Shown: positions 11,698 to 25,500 of the stretch, one piece after another | Layout: the number at the start of each line of letters is the position of its first letter | Position numbering within the stretch: position 1 is the stretch's first letter | NCBI RefSeq assembly: GCF_032854445.1 | Contig: NC_088295.1 | Coordinates: 66,509,249 to 66,573,248 of the forward strand | DNA: 64,000 nt | DNA from: Liolophura sinensis | Lineage: Eukaryota > Mollusca > Polyplacophora > Chitonida > Chitonidae | Reading direction: 5' to 3' | The notes under the pieces: generated by a model | What the model was told of the DNA's origin: nothing | What the model saw: the letters and a program-made list of their open reading frames with translations, nothing else | Databases searched by the model: none | Position numbers and translations under genes: made by a program

Positions 11698-14600
11698 AAG
11701 TCCATTACCCAGAAGTATGCAACATCCCTATAGCTGGTCTCCACGGCACAGTAAACATGTTATGCCATCTGTAGAAGCTCGTGCCACCTGCTAGTCTTAC
11801 ACCAGGTGGAGAAATATGCCAACCTCTTGGGTGGAAATTGTGAACTGAATCATGGGAAATCTAATTATAAACCGCTGCTACACGAACTGGCCACACCTTG
11901 AAACCGAAACTCCGTATTTAAAACTACGATTTCGACAATCATTGTTGGAATGCAGTTATATACCAATGGGATATATTTATATTTCCAAAGAACTCTAAAA
12001 CAATTACTATCCAAAAACATAGTTGTCCTTTTACAAAACTCTCGTTTGCCGTAATTTTTAAAAGTCTATTTCAACTACAACCACGTTTGGATCCCACCAT
12101 GCATCAGCCGTTTGTCAAAAGTTAACTGCACAACAGAGAGAAAAATGCATGGCTGCGCAATTACGTCATATAATGTGTTAGCGATGGAAGAAAAATACAG
12201 TGTTACATTTAATAAACAGGGAGTTAGTTTTATGTGTTTCATAGGTGAGGTCGGTAAATCAGTGTTCAATATTAAAACCTCACAACAGACCGAGAATCAC
12301 AGGCTACCCGTACCTCATACTTGGATTATATCGCACACAAAACCATATACAGGGTTAAACAATATCCTCCATCAAAGCGATGGTCTAACATTTCCTTTAG
12401 CTTTTTATGACGTATAGAACGAGACATTTTGAATTCATTTGTTTTCAAAGTTTCACAATCTACAAAGAATGGATCTATCTAGACAAAACATTATTGGTAG
12501 TGTCAACATGAGCGGGTTTTTGGCTTGGAACTAATGGCCCCGGACAATGGCAAGAGAGCTGGATATAGGTGTTTTGTTTATGATTTGCTATTGGCAATGT
12601 AAAACATGAGGAAGATAACTTGGGCAACATGATAACGTGTGTCAATATAAAATGCGTCATTGACAATTCTCTGATGTATATAAATCTCATTACAGGAGAA
12701 TGGTATCACACTCGGATTTATTTATGTAGGCCTATTGTCTGGAGAACCCACTCATCACAATATTTCATATTACTTAAAAGTCCAATCAACACAGTTTTAA
12801 GTTCTACTATCAGTAGCTAAGAATGCATATATTAAAATGAACCACGAATATGTCAGTATGAACTTGAGCAAGGATCAACCAGTCCCATAACAAATCAAAC
12901 CCGTAGCCCGCATAATTTAATACGTAATACATAATTTCTGTACCAACAACGAATGCGAAGGCCGCATTGTGTATAGAAAAGAAACAAAATTCGTTGCATC
13001 GAGGTGATGCTCGACCGAATTGATTCTTTCAGCGACACGCCCACGACGTGTAGGCCTACTGACGCAGATTCGTTGACAATCGGTTTTCATCTTTAACATC
13101 TAATGACACAGTGACGTGTAAGCATCTAATGACACAGTGACGTGTAAGGGACAGCCTTTCTACATTTCCAGTAAATGAACTAAAAGTGTGTCCAGGTCCA
13201 AATTGCAAATTTTGCCCGATTTTGATAGTTTGGTTGGTCATAGCAAGATGCTCCAAGGTTTGTTTGGAAGGTGGGAGGCATCCTAATGGCAAACGTGCAT
13301 ATTTTAGCAGCAAAACTAAAGTTTCATGACACTTACATGTCTTTCTTTCCTTAAAATGCTCGTTTAGGAGCAAACGTTTACGGGTTATATAGTACAAATC
13401 GATAGAAACGTGGGGCCGTGTACAATTCGTTATTATATGTCTCTGGACGACCGATAAACTGCAGTGGATGTTGTATACATCTGTTCCTAAAGGCCCATAT
13501 ACATGCAGGTACCAAATCAGTAAAGGGCTCCATTTTTTTCCAGCTAAATGACCAGTATTATTGGTTTAATTTATTGGATCTCATCTAATGTTGACCACGA
13601 TGCCAACATTTCATGTATTCAATGGGTCATGCATGCTGTATGAGGAAATCAACGTCAAGAGACAATCATTCAGCAACCACACGCACGTTGGCATATGTGA
13701 ACACTTTAGATTCACCTACATGTATCATCCATGTTTGTCTATCACATTGCATGTTTGTCGATTATTGGTCAAAACCATCAGTTATTTGCTTATCGAGCAC
13801 AGATGTGGCCCCTAACTAGCTTGGATAATGGTTTACATAATGGTGATTTTCGATCAGAAACATTTAAAAGGTTATTGTTTAACCTGTTTAAGTATCATTT
13901 GTATACAATTCATCCACTCTAAATTCTTGATTAATTTTAAGATTGTAGCTTCCATCACGGTTCTGAACAGAACATCCCAAAAGCGAACTGGCAAAGTAAA
14001 CGTCCTAAAACCAAGGAGAACCATGCAAAATGCAAAACAACTACACACAGAAATCGAGGAGATACCTTATTTATAGCTTCTGTTCTGAGTGCTCTTGTTA
14101 TTTCTTGATATTTATAATAAGTACATGTATGTACACGACTATATGCACCGTGTTTGAATAATTTTCATGCAGTCCTTAAGAAAAATATTATTATTGCACG
14201 ACGAACACACAAAGGTCGGGTACACAAATGTTATTGCAGTGCGATTATACACAACAGACTACTAACAGTCATAAGATGAAATGTATATGGTGTATTGGTC
14301 TGTATAAACCATACACAAACTACAGGCTTGGGCCGTTGACCCTGTATACAAGCGAGAGTTCATACGAGCGACGACCAACAGCTGTTGTGGGTTGATTCTA
14401 AATCATGTTGATTGGGACCATTGTGCCTGGAACACACAAGCAATCCCACCTGGCCGGAAGGACAAATGGTCAATTGTTGTCAAGTAACAGCCACCATCAC
14501 GTATCGATCCACTTCATAACCCCTCAAATTCTAACATAACATAGCTATTGCGGGAAAATCTAGTGACGGGTAATTTTCAGCAAAACAACTCCAGTAATCA

Positions 14601-17131
14601 ATAATTTTTAGGGCAACAGCATCGAAACCACCATACCAAGGACATTTGCTTGAGTAACAAGTCATCCTGGCAAGTGCCACAAGGCAACGCTCCGCCATCT
14701 TGCCAACAGGCAGTTTATCTTTCCACTCACAAAGAATGACATTGATTAAGTGACATGTAACTACTGGGAACGGGGTCATATCGAAGGTCACTCCACCAAG
14801 AATCACCAAGATTGGAATCCAATAGGCACCATTAGCCTGTAGAGTTGGATTGTATGCTAATCTTCCCCCGGGTTGGACCGAAAGCTGATAAAATCTCCCG
14901 CTGCCCACAGGGTCTAACTTTGAGCATCCCATATTTCTGTCAAAGATCACCCGTGTTGCCAGTGTTTGAACCTGGCAAATACAATTTTTATTGTCTAGCT
15001 ATGAGTCATTCGCGTCAACAACTGACTAAAATTAATACCAAGACTGTATCTCTCTTTTGTTGTGCATATGAGACATACTAGTGTATATGCCTACACATGT
15101 GAATATAAGCAATGCACTTCTTCACCACGCACAGTTGCTTCTCTTGTTTTCTCTGGCCAGAATGAGAACAGGCTTATATTGCTAGCGCACTTGTTGAACA
15201 CTTGTGGCGGTAAAACATTTCACCCTCATTACGACTTATCACGAGATACCAAATCTCAGATATGACATGGAATAATTCACCTTTAGATCCATGAAATCGG
15301 ATGTTTTATGAAAAGTAATCAATGAACAGGTGATTGTTTCTACGTTCAATTCTTCAAAAGTCTGGATGATAACAATTTTTCAACTTGTAAGGTGCATGTT
15401 AGAAAATAACATTTAACAAAAAATAGTGCACTTTAGCATCATGGTAGATAATGGGTAAAATCCTGGTTGTTGAATTTTGAACGGGTCGTTTCGCAGAATG
15501 TAACATTTATTTCTTGTATTTGTTTTCTTTCACGTTCATCTCAATATCTTGAAGTATACCATATTGATGTAGGTCAGGTTATGGAATTCTGGTAAATGAC
15601 AATGTTGTATCAAACATACGAACTCCTGGTACCGCAACTGTAAATAATAAATCTGGGCTAGTTGTTATTTTCTGACGCGCATTTATACATTTGAGGGTTG
15701 AATGGTTCCCACTGCGGTGGTGATACCAAACAGCCTTTGCTCTGTAAAGGCAATATGCACATCTCCCTGGGATACGTCATCATCGCTTATTTGACGTTCC
15801 ACATCTGTGTTAGAAAAAAACAGTCTGTTTGCAAAGCGGCATAATTAGTTGAGGTGTTGGAAAAGAAATGCCTGTCGTTTTGTATAGATATTACTTGGAA
15901 CAACACAGCGCCGCACTCGCTAATAAAGTCATTAATATGTGGGCGACTGATTGATGGCTAAAAACGGAATGTCTTGTTAAAAATGTACCACATGTATAAT
16001 ATCCTGGAAGAGGAAAAAATGGCGATGTAGACGTCTAAGAATAGCTTTCTCTTAGTTTACAAAAATATGCGTGGAATATGTTTTATAGAGAATAAATAGA
16101 TGGAAAAAACGTTTCAAATTGCACGGAAGTCAGAAGAAAACCTGTCGAGAGCGTTCCTTGAGGACCGTCACAATGCGCCAAATGATTCTGTCAAGATCTT
16201 CGAATTTTGACATATCTTAACAACTTTGATATAATTGTGACACACCACAGAAGAAATCATACAGCATGATTGTGTAATTTTGAGCTTATTTAAAAATGTG
16301 AACTAAAAAAGCCAACGTCTGATAATTTTTATCAGAAAATAAATGAATAAACGTAAAATAATGGTTTTACACCACATGAGCAGCAATGGAAATATCAACG
16401 TATTAGTTTCTTTCTACTATTCATATATCTTTTATTAATACAAAATAAATACCACAAAGTCAGACATGGCAAAAACACACTTGTTCTGAATATACACACC
16501 TGTTCGCACATTTCTTCATTTCATTTAAGGAGGACTATTTGTTTGAATGTTGTCAAACATCACACCTAGAAATTTTTCACTTATAAATATGATGGTCGAC
16601 AATTTTGGGTTTGGAGGGGGTGGGGTGGCGGATACGTTAAGTAGCCCGGATTAAACCACTAACCTTTAACAAGTTATAGAATGACTGTCTTTCCCACGTG
16701 CGACGTACACTTATGCACACCATATTGGTGGAAATTGAGTGGCGTTCAACGAACAATGGACTGTCCAAAAGGTCACCAAGTTGCCCCCAAATCCGGCGTT
16801 GAACCCGCGCCTCCTTTGCCCTCGCGATGCAAAAGACAAATATAGAAATTTATGCTAATCGTTGTATGACTTCTAATTCAACTAATGATACATGCTACCT
16901 CTGTATTGCCTAACCTTTAATCTTTGTTGGCCCTATTTGTCTCCCTTGAAATAAGAACACGAATCCGGCTAAGAGGTCATATTCACGTAACCGGTTTAAT
17001 GGAACGTTTAATAGGCTCTGGGCTGTACATGTATGTTCAGCGTTAAGATGTAATAAAGATCTGTTTGCATAGTTATCACCATACTACGACCAGAAAAATA
17101 TAATGCAATCGAGTTCTTATTATGCGTTCTG
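11698..17131. other. Non-coding stretch
   Basis: No gene is recognised. A 26-bp direct tandem duplication lies at 13097-13148. The longest open frame (14531-14950, minus) would need a GTG start and shows no family motif. An internal ATG in an AAGATGGCGGAG context near 14704 would give 57 residues that I do not recognise. Confidence 0.5.
13097..13148. repeat. 26-bp perfect tandem duplication containing TGACGTGT
   Basis: The unit CATCTAATGACACAGTGACG followed by TGTAAG occurs twice with no mismatch (13097-13122 and 13123-13148). Perfect identity suggests a recent slippage event. The TGACG core resembles a CREB/ATF half-site, but nothing nearby indicates a promoter. Confidence 0.85.
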
Positions 17132-17253
17132 CAGTTCCCCTGTGGCCTAGTGGTTAACAATTACGCAGTATTCTCTCACCAATGCTGTCTCTTTGAGTTC
17201 AAGTCTAACTCATACTGGCTACCTCTCCGGTCGTACGTAGGAAGAACTTCCAG
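17132..17253 (+). mobile_element. SINE family B-like, 5' (tRNA-like) fragment
   Basis: A tRNA-like head: TGTGGCCTAGTGGTTAACAA as A-box region, TTCTCTCACCAATGCTGTCT as in family B, and B box GAGTTCAAGTCTAACTC. The family B body begins (CTGGCTACCTCTCCGGTCGT) and then breaks off. The 3' tail is absent. Confidence 0.75.
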
Positions 17254-19457
17254 AAATTTAAAACATGCAATATTCATTTCTTTGGTCAGCAAGTGTTAGG
17301 ATTTGTCCATAAAAGGTTTTACTATACAGGACATAGACTCGTGTAAGGTGGTCGAACATCTGCCGCAGAGATCCTTGACAGCTGGGTATTCTTGGAGGAA
17401 TATGGCTCCAGTAGCCAATTCGCAATTTCTTTCCTTCCCCAACTCAAATTTCTTTGCCACTTAACACCGTGTCATGTCTAACTTGGAATACACACAATTC
17501 CAGCGGTTGGTAAGGGCATATATGGTTATAGGCACCTCAATATGGAAGTGTGTATATAAAGTGATGTGTGGATAATTATACAGGTTGTATTACTTACAGC
17601 TGTATATCGCTGGCTATTCTGTCACGTACGTAGTTTATTAACAACCCATTTGCTATCAGTAGCCTCTCTCTTGCTCTTATTCTCATACATTGTTATACAA
17701 GTGGGATTCAAACATCCGGCGAAAGAGGTTCCCCTGCATTCTACAAGGCAGAGCAGCTTGGTTTCATTTTCCGTCGGCTTAATTCGAAACTCATTGGCAG
17801 AAACTGAATGACTGATGGTTTTCACTTAGAGTGTATTCTCCTTCGGATTTACATCACTTTTTTGCAGTATTTAGAAAGAGATGGAGGATACTTAATCATG
17901 GTAAATGCATAAAAGAGGAGTTCAGAGCAGTAAAACGTTACCTGAGTTAAATTTTCTGAACACTTATTTCTTTCTTTCCAGCCAATGCATAATTGATTCC
18001 TGGAAATTTCTCTAGAAACAAGGGCGATAAATTTGAATGTTGCATTGGCTAGAATTGTTAGATTATGCAGATCCTGGCCGCTAATCAGGGTACTAAAGTT
18101 AACGAGAAACAGCTCTTGACCCAGATGAGCGTTGTTATTATCACGCACCCGGGACGAAGAGTCCAAACTACTTGATTTAGATCGCGACTACCGGAGCAGT
18201 CCCTTGCATTCGTTTTGACCTCTTTCTTGGAGGTCAATAGTGCACGGTTGCAGTACGTTATATATTCATTTCATTGGTGCTCCTCGCACTACTGGTTTTT
18301 TTTACACTTATAAGACGCTTGTAGCCTGGGACAAATCACCACCTTTCGCCGTGTTACTGACAAACGTCCTGAAAGCTGGACTGCCACGGGACATTCGAAA
18401 GCTGGGTTCGAGCCTGCGATTCATCGATCAGAGCTTTGACTAATACGCCAGCGCCTGTTTTGTGGCTCATGTAAACGGCGTCATAACTCATCAGTTTGTA
18501 AATACTTTTATCACCCGTTCGTTGCCGTTAATTTCTATCCTGCTGTCGCTGGTGGGTCCGGCTAGTCTCAAGTCATTAAACAATGCGTTTATTCATATTT
18601 TGTTTTTATACTTATTCATTTAGTTAACCTCCAAGAAACTCCAACACATAGAAACATGAAAAAAAATAACATTTTGAGGACAGGATTGTGGCCTTGTGCT
18701 GGTTATTTCGCAAAAAGAGCAAGGATCTAATGGGATTTTTCCAGTCAGAAACTCCACTTAAAATACACTTACGGCTTGAGCATTCATTACGGAGCCTAGC
18801 CACATTCCTTTTCTACTATCGAAAGAAAGGCAGGCTTTACGCAGTCAACTTCCATTCCTTAGGCTTTTTTGTGTTAATACTTTTTACCTTGTAATTTCCA
18901 TTGAACTCTTTTTCATTATTTTCTGCTTGCCGGTAATAATTTTTACATAAGAATTTGACAATTCGCTTTACTGTAAAACACATTTAAGTTCATCATTACG
19001 ATAAATCTGCGTGCAAAGTATAAAATGTTTGATAAATTATAACAGAACACAACACTAGCTAAGCGCGCGTATATATCAACTCATGTATATGGAAGATTTC
19101 TGAAATAGCAGGCTCTTCTGCGTACATGCCCAGAGCACGATATGCTATCGCACTTCTAATTGTATGTCTTTTCTGTTATAAAGAAATAAATAAAAAGGTT
19201 AGAGATTAATACACATCAGCACTGAAACCAGGCCACACTATAAAGGGTTTCCGTGATCAAACCAATTAGCCCACGGCATGAGTAAACCATGGTCAAACGC
19301 AAAAGAGCAGATGGTGCATGCATGCTGATCACTTCAATGATGCAGTAATAGCAGTTTATGGATAGATTTCAGATAGATACCTTTCGATAAAGCTGAATCT
19401 TCAGTGGATGTTTAAAGGTTAGCCCATATCCAACACATACGAATAAGCAGAAATCTC
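17254..19457. other. Non-coding stretch
   Basis: AT-rich sequence without a recognised gene or repeat. Short overlapping open frames on both strands around 17566-18443 lack family motifs. Confidence 0.5.
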
Positions 19458-19459
19458 TA

Positions 19460-19980
19460 CACTGACAAAAGCAAATATTTATCATTTAAACATATCTTTG
19501 CACCAGAAAAAAAGCATGCTTAACAAATTAATGCCTTTCAGTAAATGTCGGGCTCATACCTATACTATTTAGAGCGTTAAAATGATTCCAAAGTTTCAAA
19601 AAGTTATAAATTGATCCGTTTTATACTTTTTAGGAAATTCCTAAACTATTTTAATGGTTACACCTACACACACTATAATAAATGCTTACTTTAATAGTGT
19701 TAAAAGGTGCAGTATTTTATAAATACGTGCAGTATTTTATAAATACTCACGTTTATAGTCTACAAGCAAAGATTTATGAATGATTTATGGGTTTAATGCT
19801 TAAACGGAGTTATTAAAGTTTTTAATGTATATGATCAACATTATATAGCGTTCTTATTATCAATTGTTGGATAAACATGTTTAATTCTTGAAGTATTAAA
19901 CATGTTACAATTAAACATTAAGTACGTTTAATATCTGTTGTAAAGCGATGTTTAAATGTTAAACATTTGTTTTTTCAGTG
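19460..19980. mobile_element. MITE-like element with 35-bp terminal inverted repeats
   Basis: The left end CACTGACAAAAGCAAATATT continues to TTTAAACAT. The right end, read in reverse complement, is CACTGAAAAAACAAATGTTT and also continues to TTTAAACAT, so about 35 bp form imperfect terminal inverted repeats. Both ends are bordered by TA (19458-19459 and 19981-19982). The 521-bp interior is very AT-rich, full of short TTTAA/TTAAA palindromes, and has no open frame, so it must be non-autonomous. The superfamily is not certain: TA flanks suggest a mariner-like target choice, while CACTG ends are also seen in other DNA transposons. Confidence 0.7.
19707..19746. repeat. 20-bp perfect tandem duplication inside the MITE-like element
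   Basis: GTGCAGTATTTTATAAATAC is present twice in direct succession without a mismatch, in the interior of the 19460-19980 element. Confidence 0.9.
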
Positions 19981-20249
19981 TAAAGACCAATGCCTCATGC
20001 AAGGGTAAACAAGAGACAGTTAACTAAACTGGGCCACAAAAGAGTTACACGTATAACTTTTTATCCATTGTGTAAAAATTGTCTGCATTTGGTCATGTTT
20101 GATTTCATTAAATACATGCGGAAAGTATAAGAAAACAATGAATGGTGGATACGAGGAGCAATATCGTACCAAAATTAGGGTACCAAAATCCATACGTCAA
20201 AACTGCAAAAGCTTAGAATAATAAACCTGACAATAGACAGTTATAATAT

Positions 20250-20478
20250 TTATTTATTTATTGGATTGGTGTTTTACGGCGAACTCAAGAATATTTCATG
20301 GTGGGAAGAAAGGGGCAGAACCCGGAAGAAACCCACGACCATCCGCAAGTTGTTACCAGAACTTCCCACGTACGGCTGGAGAGGAAGCAAGCATGAGCTG
20401 GACTTGAACTCATGACCACATTGGTGAGAGGCTCCTGGGTCATTGCGCCGCTCTCGCGTGCTAACCCCCTCGGTCACC
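20250..20478 (-). mobile_element. tRNA-derived SINE, family B, near full-length
   Basis: On the minus strand the head is GGTGACCGAGGGGGTTAGCA, the spacer CTCTCACCAATGTGGTCAT and the B box GAGTTCAAGTCCAGCTC. Then come the body (CCGTACGTGGGAAGTT, TGGTCGTGGGTTTCTTCCGG) and the tail (CGCCGTAAAACACCAATCCA plus AATA repeats). An imperfect 9-bp repeat, ttata(a/g)tat, flanks it. The open frame over it is incidental. Confidence 0.88.
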
Positions 20479-22410
20479 AAATTATAGTATAAAAGTTGTG
20501 GAGGAAGCATGTGCATTGACAGAACATTAGCTAACCATACAAACTTTAATCAAAAGGAAGTTAAACGCGTTTAACTACATTTACAGAAAGACAGCTGATC
20601 ACATCTGCCAGTTTATTACACAGTTCTTTTTATTAGAATAAATGGATGAAATATGTGTGTCTTTGAGAGCTTACATTGGAATAGATGTTTCTACAGCTTG
20701 ATTATGTTTAGCTACACTGAAAGAACTTTGAAAGTATAAGCTCTGGGCTGCGTAAATGGGAGAAAAGTTTGACTTCTTGTTGACATCAACAGTAATATTG
20801 ATATTCAGATGCAGAATATTCTTAATTAAGTAGCACGTGAATCCATTAGACCCACTGATTAACTTCAGATAGTGAACTTTGCAGGTCACTCCGAGAAAGG
20901 ACTTTAAACAGATCGATGGCAAACATCAATATTTCGACATCGAGAATCATGAGGATTATTTACAAGGCAACAACTGTTGAGGTCTTATGTACATTTGTCA
21001 TATACATGTATAGACCTACAGTGAATTGCTATCACTATTAAAAACAAAACAGTTCTAAAAACAGTTCTTAAAAACAATAGTCGTAGCAACCGCAATATTA
21101 ATAACAATGATAGCAATACCAGCCCAAGCTCAATGTATTGCTACCATTATCGGTGATATTGTTACTGTTACTGCTATTGCCTAATAGAACTGTTTTATTC
21201 TTAATTAAAGGTCAAGATCAAGGATTTTTGACTTGCTTTCAGATTTTTCTAGATCCTCTTTCATGACCATAAAATCCTCGCATATTTAAATTAATTTTAA
21301 TATATTCCATTAATGAAGAAATTTATAAAACGGGAGTGACGCACGTGGTGCAAGTAAGCAGTACAAGAACATAATTCTATGTCAGCATATACACTGTCTG
21401 GCTATGAGGCAGAGGAGTGCTGTAGCTATCTGCCAAATACATGTGCGTATTAAGGGCACACCTAGCACAACGGACGTCGTATACATACGTAGCCTAGCCG
21501 TAAACCCTAACATAGGCTCATATACATGCAGGCCTTCAGCAGTGAAAGCATAGATTTTTTTTACATAATTTAGCTTTAAATGCAGGAAGTCACCTGTATA
21601 TGTTATAACTCATTTTAATATGCGTTTTTATAACGGAATATGGCCAACTTTCAAAAACCATATGGTGTCTGACGATCTTACGTACCTAACTTCAGCTAAA
21701 TCCCACCCAAGCCGTGTAACGTATATTCAACGATGGTCAAGTCATTTGATGTAGGCTTAATAATTTAAATCAGCTACACCATAATATAACTTTTTATCAA
21801 TGAAGGCATTTACTTATATATCTAGATGCTTAGTTCGAGAAATTTCACCTAGATGGTCTTCTGTTCCTACGTCTTGGTTTTGGGCGAAGGAGGTAGGGAT
21901 CAGGCCAATGGACTGACAAATATATATCATATATGCATGGATATACACGAATGATGAAGTAATCTTCTTGTTCTGCTGGTACATTTATCTACTGCCCTTA
22001 TTAATTTTCTGTTTGGTTGATTTTATTGATACGGTTTGTACTTTATGTCTGCTGACACTATCATCTGATTATCTCAATAAAATACTATTTCGCCGCTGTT
22101 ATTCCATAATACGTGGAAAACACAAATCCATAAAAGGCGGTGTGAGAACGGATTCGGCATCCACTTTTGTACTTATATATATATATATAGGTGAATGGTA
22201 TATATGATAAATATGATTTAAAGTTTTCTTATCCGAGCCAAGTAGCACCAAGGCCCGAGCCTTTTTTTATTCGAATGTGGCCTATGTGCCAAATTTGAAA
22301 GAATGCATTTCTTGTACAAATTTCAGGCACTCTTAAGAATGAGTTTGTCTCCTCGGTTAATAAGATGATCAACGAATGCAAGGGTGGGGGTGGGGTGGGA
22401 GGGGGAGCGT
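20479..22410. other. Non-coding stretch
   Basis: Apart from the foldback at 21039-21200, I see no gene or recognised element. Confidence 0.5.
21039..21200. repeat. Foldback (long imperfect inverted repeat)
   Basis: A left arm of about 70 bases (around 21044-21119, containing AAAACAGTTCT, AACAATAG and ATAGCAATAC) is the imperfect reverse complement of the right arm (around 21134-21200, containing GTATTGCTAC, CTATTGC and AGAACTGTTTT). A loop of about 15 bases separates them. The transcript of either strand would form a long hairpin. It resembles a small MITE, but no clear target duplication is visible. Confidence 0.6.
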
Positions 22411-22536
22411 TGATACATGAAACTTCTAAGAAAACTTCAGCTTCAAGTAACTACCATGGCAACCATCACTGTAGGCATTACGTCGCCATACTAGTTGCGT
22501 GCTCTTAACGCTAAGAAGGTTTCATGTATGTGGGCC
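22411..22536. mobile_element. Small MITE-like element with GGGCCC-type terminus
   Basis: The right side, in reverse complement, reads GGGCCCACATACATGAAACC then TTCTTAGCGTTAAGAGC. The left side carries ATACATGAAACTTCTAAG and, inside, ACTACCATGGC, mirrored by ACTAGTATGGC. The left terminal GGGCCC is decayed. The layout resembles the 34750-34860 element, suggesting one broad class of short DNA-transposon derivatives. Confidence 0.5.
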
Positions 22537-25500
22537 CAGGTCTATATAACTCGATCAAGTTAGACCTCCTAGAAATAAGGCCTCGCTGTGCTATGCACTG
22601 TAAGGTGTGTATAGATGTAAACGGACAACGAGTTAAATTATGTCAGTCCACTTGCGTTCAACCTGAACGTCTATGCCAACGTCTATGCTAACTTAGATGC
22701 CAAGGGTAATGATCGCTAGCTAAAATACGGCAGACAAAACAATATACAGTCTAAGGCTAGCTTAGCTACTGAGTCAGAGATGCCCGAGAAAGATGTAATT
22801 TGTGCCATAGTGTGCGCTAGACAACAATCAACATGTCCACGTGATGGACTAAGTGTTGCTTAATTGTCTTTGATATGATGAATGTGTATATATTTTGGCA
22901 TATAGCTACAGCACACCTCTGTTTCATCGACAGACAGTGTATGCTGACAGTATAGGTGTGTATTGATTTTGTACCTCCTACACGCACCACGTGCTTCACT
23001 TCCATTTAAGAAATTAGTTAATTAATCTCTTAAATTAAATCTGATTTAAGAGTGCCCGGGTTTTGTCTTCTTGAAATAAGATGTAGAAACAAGTGAAATG
23101 TAGATCTGCCTGAGCTGAGTATTCTATTCTTGTTCAGTGGCACATTGCCTTTGATGACAATCTGTGGGAAAGTTGAGAATTTAATACTTATGTATTACAG
23201 TAGAGCAACGGCCATTCCAGCTAGGACCCGAGTAGCCATTGCGTGGGAAAAGGTATCTCGTGCTTTTTCTCGTGAGCATAAGGATGGATAACTGAGCCAA
23301 TGCAAAACCGCCCGTTTTTACATCCTATAATCTGGCTAAACGCATAAAACACCATTCGGTCGATATTTACATTCCACACTGGGTGAAAATCTCAAGCGAA
23401 GAGGTATACATATAGCTTGATCCACGATCCTCAGATTTAGTCAACAACCAGTTACAGCACATGTATAATATTGTACAGTAATCCAGGGACTGTGCGGGGC
23501 AGTTTTAGTATATGGCTAGTGTATCTTAGTCCATATGTACTCTTTACTTCTCGTGCTTCCAAGCCAACCATCCGTAGCAACAGACTGTAGATTTGGGGCA
23601 ATCTGGAACAGATATAACAAAAGTCTTCAGACATTAACTGAAAGAAAAAGTGCTGGGATTAACTCGTGTCTGCTATCAGAGTGCTAATCTATGTATCCCT
23701 TCTGTCACGGCTGAATGTCTGCCTAAACACAGATGTTGAAGATCATCCAAAACGCATGGATCGTATATGCGAGAAATGATTGAACAATGATAAGGTTTAA
23801 GGCTACGCTAACAGTATTTCCGACAAATCGACGCGATTATATGTTACAAGCAGGAATGATACCATTAAAAATAGTAACAATCAGTAATCAGACGGCCTCT
23901 AAATCAGCCAAAATAAAAAAAAACTCATATGCAAAATAGTTCATAACCTTAACTACAAATGATTTGCAGAACATACACATTCTATATTTTCATTTTGTCG
24001 GGTGGAATGATCGCACGTGTGATGAACAACATGTTTGCAGCGATATTGACTGAACATCGGATACACTGAGCCGCCAACCGTCTGTGACGATTTGTAGCCG
24101 TCATAGCTGTATTAAATGTCACGCGATAAGCCACAATGTGCGCGATTTCCAGCCGAGCTAATAAACAGGGCGTAGGATGTAATCAATAATACCGCACTGT
24201 ATAATTTATCAGGCCTGTGATCTAAAATCGATTCCCTGTGTCTTTACTCCGTACAATACTTACCACCAGATTTGTTTACTTCCCCTGTTAATTAAGCGTA
24301 GTCACATATTTTCATACAATTTTTTGTTATCCCTATAAAAATTTCTTGTTTGTTCTTTGTTGTTTTAGTTTTTTGTTTTGTTTTTTATTTTTTTTTTATT
24401 TATTTTTATTTTTATTTGTTTTTGCTAATTTAGCTCTTTGTCAGTTTTGCTTACTAACCTCAAGGTTTTTGTCAAGGACATCTCTGGCGTCAATTTATAC
24501 TGTGGACGTAGACGATTAAGTCCGGCGCTTAAGCTGTGGAATCACCGGGCGGTCAGGCGAAAGAAGGGGACTGGCAATCTAACTCAATAAACAGGTTAAT
24601 AAGAGAAACCCGTTGGTCACTCACGTCAGGCGAATTGGCTGCCGTTAGCCGTGGGCGACCTGAACAGGCTGCGAGAGCCGTGAGTGCATGGTTATGCATT
24701 TTTCCGTTGAGTTAGTTTCGTACACCATGCACCATAATATCTAGTGTACTCATGGCGCCATATCCTGCAATTTAGGTCACTGGCCTATGAAATTGGCCAA
24801 TCACATGGCCTTTAATCTACGGACAGTGGTGAGCAAGTGTGAAGCTGTTTCTGAAGATAAACCCCGCGTTCCCGCGTACCTCCAGCCGAGCAGTTAAAGT
24901 TTCCGACAGAAAAGGGACTTTATGTTGTATTAAATCGTAGACACGTCACTCGACAGAGTGACGCCTTTGTTGTATAACACTAACATTTGAACATTGGTTC
25001 TGTGCGCTGGCAAAGCGGTGAATTGACAGGAGGTTACTTATAATAGAGGCAATGTATAAACCGCCCTGCAGTCACAGTGTGGTTTGCTGGAAACTGTCCA
25101 GGTGTGTTATTGCTGGTGTTGGAATATTAACACATCAGTCTTGTATGTTTTAGTCACTTTTTACGCCGATATGTCGACCAGTCCATTAGCTCTCAATGAA
25201 TACTGGAAATAATGAACGGAATGTAACGGATTTTTGCCAATTAACTACTCAATGAATAAACCCAGTTGAATCAACGAACCATTAAATCAACAACTTGAAG
25301 AAGCCATTAATCAATCAAAGGAGCGAGCCTCTAATCAAATCATCCTGTCTCAATCACTCAATCGTCCCTCATCTCAAAAGAGCTGATACAGTGCCAGTAT
25401 CCGTGCATCCCTATTGAGTCCGTGCGCCCATTAACCTCTTTTTTGTTTGTATTGCCTGACGCAGGTTAAAATGTTCTTTCTGTCTAATTATATAAAGGTA

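Noticed and set aside
14531-14950. 139-codon minus-strand frame
   Set aside because: It starts at GTG, has no recognised motif and no splice context. An inner ATG in a good context (near 14704) leaves only 57 unrecognised residues.
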